Positions 59,791 to 64,000 of a DNA stretch of 64,000 nucleotides are shown here, in pieces. The notes beneath the pieces were generated by a model that had not been told where the DNA came from, searched no databases, and worked only from the letters and a program-made list of their open reading frames with translations. The position numbers and the translations under genes were made by a program. The stretch spans positions 12,480,001 through 12,544,000 of the forward strand of contig NC_080588.1 in NCBI RefSeq assembly GCF_029962835.1. The letters are read 5' to 3'. Numbering within the stretch: the first letter of the stretch is position 1; each line of letters opens with the position of its first letter. This DNA is from Magnolia sinica (taxonomy: Eukaryota; Streptophyta; Magnoliopsida; Magnoliales; Magnoliaceae).

Positions 59791-60380
59791 TAAAACCTAC
59801 TGAGTTTATTACCCCGATAGCTTCACTAGGCCCCTCTGATGGATCACAGTTTGTGAACTCCTCGACTGCAGTGGTTCAATAAACTCTTAATAGTTACAGA
59901 GACCATTTGCATAAGTCCACCTGCTCCACTACTAAAGAGCTTAAATTGTGTATGCTTCACTACTCAAGAGCTTATGCTGTGTGTGCTCCACTTCTCAAGA
60001 GCTTAAACTGTGTGGTGCCTATGCTAATTTAAACTCCAAAATTAGTGTGTCTTATCAAAGATAAACGCCATCTAAAGAATATTAATAAAAACATTGTACG
60101 GATATATTATATTTACCAGTTTTTCATCGTGATAAAATGAATCATTGAAATTCTAAACAAGCATTCGATAAAATTCAAATGTATATATATTCATCAACCG
60201 AGCTCTTGAATTATAAAAATATGCAAATATTCACTACTTTAAAATATTCATGCTTAGAAATTGCTACAAAATGATACTAAAAATATAAAACATTGAAGTA
60301 TAACAACTTATGAAATATCACATTCATTCTTGAATGCCCAAAGCTAACATGTACTGTTATAATATCTATTTAAATTGAAT

Positions 60381-60689
60381 TTAAAGTATAGCAGTATCAA
60401 GCTCAGCATCAATCATAAGTCTAACATGATTAGGTGCGTTTGCTAATTTTTGCTTGAAAGGGTTAATGGATAACTTATCCTCTTGAAGAGATGACCTTTC
60501 AAAGTCAGCTATATCAGCATTCTCCTCGATATTATCTTTGATTTTATTCACCTTTAGCTCTTCATCATGTCGTTGAGCCTTGAGGATGGCTATTTCATCA
60601 TCCATAGCCGCAATAGTTTTCGTAGAATTCTTTAATTGTTCTTGAAGAGAAGCATCATTCTTATCGTAATAAAAAATGATGGATGACAT
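60381..60689 (-). pseudogene. Coiled-coil tail of the PMD gene
   Basis: 102 open codons with IAAMDDEIAILKAQRHDEEL and VNKIKDNIEENADIADFERS, a strong coiled coil. It lies on the same strand and downstream of the PMD part; transposon-borne PMD proteins often end with such a coil. Whether one transcript covers both is not shown. Confidence 0.5.
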
Positions 60690-61549
60690 CCTAAAGACTT
60701 GCCTTTAAGAAGTAGTAATTCTTTCTGGCAATTAAGGATGTCTAATGCAGCACTTGTACTGCAAGCTGATTCTAATCACTGTCATGAAGTATATAAATGA
60801 ATTAAAGTATCACGAAGGGTCGCAATATCAATTCTGGCCTATTTCTTAGAATTATCCAAAGCCGCCAAAGTATCTCTAAGGAAAGACCATTGCTCTTAAT
60901 TCTGAAATGTATGAGATATAATCAATAGAGCATCTTACATTATCGCAAGTTTATAAGAAGGAATCTCCTTCATCGAAGATATATCTGATAGTGGATCTAT
61001 TACACTGGAACTTGCTACATCGTTTAATGAAGAGATAGCTACAAAGATATATAAGGAAAATGAGGATATGAAGAATTGACATTATGGAAATTATGCATAA
61101 GAGAGGTGATATAAGATGAAGTATACCTGTTGCAGGAATAAAAGATGTAAAGGTTGACATGGACGAAGTTCTTATCTTGACCAGCATAGAGGCAGGAAAG
61201 ACAAATGATCCTTTGTTACCATTCTCTTTAAAAAAATTCCTTTTCAATAGGATCTTCAATTATAACTTGTTTACCCTTCTAAAGAGAACGATGGCCACTT
61301 TCTGTCACCCTCACTCCTGATACCATAGGAAGGGTATCTCATAAAATCTGCAAGGGTGGAGGAGGTTAAAATTGTGAATGTATATGACCAGATAAATCCT
61401 TGTTTCCCTTTGGTTGGCTTGACATCCCAGGTGTATGAGAGTTATCTTTTAAATTCTCTAAAGGAACACTGAATGATATCTATCCTTCAAGGGTGTTAAC
61501 AGGCTTTATTTCGTAAATAGGGTCCTCTGAAGAGATCTTTGTGAAAATT

Positions 61550-63421
61550 TGACAAAAACTGAGGGCATGACCTGTTTCTTCAATATAACCTATGCCTTGG
61601 TTTGTCCTATAATTTCTCATGCGTGGTGGAAGAATCCATATGGCATAATCGACTGGACGACAATTACATACCAAGATGTATTAATGGGCCCACCAACACA
61701 TCCAGCAATAAGAAGTATGGATCGGGTAGTTGTAATTAGGAATCATGAAATGCGATCCAATGCGTATAGTCAGAAGTTGCCTCCATATCAATGCCCGGTT
61801 GTATGATCCAATACCATACCATAGCTCCTCATCACTCTTGTAATAGTATCATAAGTTTCTGGTGTTGTCTAATCAAAACCAAATTAATGATCAAATCTGC
61901 TCGAATAATATGGTTCACGCCAAAATTTACTACCTTCTCTTAATGAAAGAGTACTAGATCTAATGGAGATAAGGAACGTATGTTCACTAAAAGAGATAAA
62001 ATCATCATCGATAATCTCTATATCTTCAGGAAAGCTAGTGAGTGGGAACTAGAATAAGTTGATAGAGTTATTATTCTCTACTTTCTTTGTGATCCAAGCA
62101 TATGATTTTTCAATCATCTTTCTTCTTTGATAATACTTGAGTGGGAGTTGATGAGGATTTATGTAAGCTCTCTCCAAATCGGCAAAGGTCCAAGGAAAGT
62201 GCACTCCTAACTAGCCCGTAAAGTAATGCCAAGGAGCATAGACTGAAGAAAGTCTGAAGATTGAGCTTTCATGGTAGAAAATGACATTTCCAAAAGCGTG
62301 ATACAGTGAACAAAGAACAGGAGGTACCAATGAATATTTTTGACCTTCTTCCATCGCGCCTACAACCATGAAGAGCGTTGATCTGACAGTTTCTGCCCGT
62401 TCTGAACTCGGAAGTACTACCAAGCTTAGCAAATAAGCCAGGAAAGAGGCCAGTTCACAAGTGGCATTATATTTGATAGTGCTCTTGATATTCTCATGAA
62501 AGTAGAGAAAGAAAAAGAAGAAAGAAATGAACCACAGGCCTCCAAAGAAATGGGCTATCCAGTCAAGGGACGAAATCTCATCATTATGATGGAAATTAGC
62601 AATCTCTTTAAAAATCTCGATGGTAGTCTCTGAAACTTCAGACCGGTTCTTCTCTACAGAGATGCAAGCGAACTCTTCGCTTGAAGTCACATATTTGTTA
62701 AAAATATTACCTATAACAGGAAGGCTTGCTATGTAATGGAGATCCCATAAAGTAATACTAACCTCACCTAAACGAAGGTGAAACAAGTTAGTAACTGGGA
62801 ACCAGTGATTGAGAAAGCTTTTAAAGTTGGTAGCATCCCCATAAAAATCATCTAATGAAGCTGTAATTGCATCAAAAGGATCAATCTATTTCAGAACATC
62901 AACATGTTTTTGGACAATGGCTTGAGCCCATACACTGTAATGATCTCATGGCGATGAAAGATCCCTCATCATAAACTCTTTTGTGTCCTATGACAGTCTT
63001 TTAGCAAAGAAATGTTGTTGAGCAGTTTTGATGTAATAAGTAAGAAAGAGTTGTTGAAGATTATAGCAAGGGCGTAGGAATCGCATTTTATGAACTCTAT
63101 CGACTTTTTGATGAGGTCCGTTCTCTTCGAGACATCCTTCTAAGATTCACAGTTCCGTCATGATCCAATGATCTACAAAAACAAGTCTATTTCGGATCAT
63201 TTGGTTAGTTGGCTCATTGCGAAGAATCGACCAGTGGCGTTGTAAATTTATAAGAATGATGACCATCTCGTTCTAGAAAGGATTACGGAATTCAATGTTT
63301 CTTTCTGGATTTCTATACAATCCCAAATGTTTTGGAAAGTTTGTTTAGTCTCTGCGCGGGATATGTGACTCCTTTTTCTTGAAGACGTAGCTCTCTTGGT
63401 TGAAGTTCCTGATTGTTTCAT
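61550..63421 (-). pseudogene. Plant mobile domain gene, antisense to retroelement
   Basis: ATG at 63421 begins a basic N-terminus (MKQSGTSTKRATSSRKRSH). The clearest part, 62786-62211 (191 codons), has FHLRLGEVSITLWDLHYIAS and LPVIGNIFNKYV, the PMD signature of G-E-x-x-I-T-L-x-D-x-x-x-x-x-x-L-P-x-x-G, then ETVRSTLFMVVGAMEEGQKY and HAFGNVIFY. After an in-frame TAG at about 62207 the same frame continues with FPWTFADLERAYINPHQ and, after another stop, YYSSRFDHXFGFD-like sequence near 61880-61915, usual for PMD transposon proteins. Stops and shifts make it inactive. The strand is opposite to the integrase at 58664. Confidence 0.75.
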
Positions 63422-63682
63422 GGGTCTATCAGTGGGGTCAAAGATTACCAGAGATATTTTCCCTCTTAATTCTAGTCATTTTATAAGGTGAAAGATAAAG
63501 AAAAATTAGGCAAAAACTTTGTTATTTAGAAGAATTTTCTGTCAAAGCAGAGTGATTACGTGCAGACACTGGTTGCACGCAAAAGTTGTTGTGTGGAAGA
63601 AGTTGTTGCATGGATGCCAAAATCTAAGTGAAGATTTCGGCTAGAGAAAATGAAGTGAAGTGCAGAAAGAAGGGTCTCGAGG

Positions 63683-63690
63683 TTTATATA
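63683..63690 (-). promoter_or_regulatory. TATA box for antisense PMD gene
   Basis: Minus strand CTATATAAACC about 260 bases before the ATG at 63421, followed by a CTTCTTTCTGCACTTCACTT leader. It suggests that the antisense gene has its own promoter. Confidence 0.55.
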
Positions 63691-63844
63691 GATGGACAGA
63701 CCCGCTGGGATATTGCACAGACCCGATAGCGCAACAGGTATGCCAGGTGCATAATGGGTCATGTGAAATGAATTTTAAAACATGGTTTGATCCTCCATTT
63801 AACCTCAAGAAGGAGATTAAATGAAGGACCAAGGGAGCATATCT

Positions 63845-64000
63845 TGGAGCATAAATTTAAGGAGAAAACAGGAAGAAATTGAGAATCGATGTGCATTGGT
63901 TGCGCGGCGTACAATAGAGTATTGATAATAGTGCATTGCACCTCACGTAATGGAGATGTCTTGATCACGCAGTAGGGTATTAATGGTGGACTATTGCATG
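63845..64000 (+). repeat. 3' LTR of Tat-like element, cut by window end
   Basis: TGGAGCATAAATTTAAGGAG; matches 58038-58170 with about 20 percent differences by eye. Preceded by purine-rich AGAAGGAGATTAAATGAAGG. Confidence 0.7.

Larger units (their letters stand above)
58038..64000 (+). mobile_element. Tat-like gypsy element, internally deleted, with antisense PMD gene
   Basis: Direct repeats at 58038-58170 and 63845-63985 (AGAGCATAAATTTATGGAG against GGAGCATAAATTTAAGGAG, then GAGTATTGATAATAGT) are the two LTRs; the right one starts TG at 63845 and runs off the window, the left TG has become TA. Directly after the left LTR comes only the C-terminus of a gypsy integrase, so gag and most of pol are deleted. 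Then follow tandem repeats and a PMD gene in antisense. Extra antisense ORFs between integrase and 3' LTR are known in the Tat lineage. Confidence 0.7.

Overview
The window is nuclear DNA from a flowering plant with a large, transposon-rich genome. The evidence is Ty1/copia and Ty3/gypsy retrotransposons with plant-type PBS, PPT and LTR signals, plant mobile domain (PMD) and Ulp1 transposon genes, a TOPLESS-type WD40 exon with plant splice sites, and many non-autonomous DNA elements. The dispersed 'gtgggtcccaccatgatgtatgtg'-type elements remind me of magnoliid trees, but that is a weak impression. I see no bacterial genes, rRNA, tRNA or CRISPR array. No complete, intact host gene could be supported; nearly everything is mobile-element or repeat DNA.

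Layout. 1-2447: decayed multi-exon DUF1985/Ulp1-protease transposon gene (+). 2643-9216: a 6.6 kb minisatellite built from 21-bp and 31-bp units. 9309-9494: one well-preserved TOPLESS/TPR exon (-). 10230-11790: an LTR-less element, here called B (+), with a putative plant transposon protein; a second copy lies at 24900-26335 (-). 13119-20030: a 5'-truncated Sirevirus-like copia element (-) with 3' LTR, PPT and an extra 3' ORF. 20031-23945: gene-free, including a 33-bp tandem repeat and the end of a minus-strand LTR. 26340-29666 and 30939-33989: two large LTR-type repeats in inverted orientation, sharing about 2.4 kb; the left one looks mosaic. 34400-36420: DNA elements with terminal inverted repeats and dispersed repeats.

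36430-64000 is a nest of retroelements. A minus-strand Tat-like gypsy LTR (ending at 38196) with PPT is followed by two minisatellites (39427-41245) and by a PMD gene on the opposite strand. A solo copia LTR (41462-43122, TSD CTTCT) lies in this block. An 11.1 kb Athila-like gypsy element (45112-56242, TSD ATTAC) splits the PMD gene, and a hAT-type element (52931-54146, TSD GTGATGAG) lies inside the Athila copy. From 58038 a second, internally deleted Tat-like element (+) carries an integrase C-terminus, tandem repeats and again an antisense PMD gene, ending in a right LTR that runs off the window.

Relationships. The insertions give a relative order: PMD-carrying element first, Athila later, hAT later still. 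The two Tat-like units both carry a PMD gene antisense to the retroelement with its own TATA-like box, which is the most interesting system here. Three LTRs from two unrelated families carry arrays of short near-palindromic CGA-containing motifs just upstream of a TATA-like box, suggesting clustered binding sites in U3.
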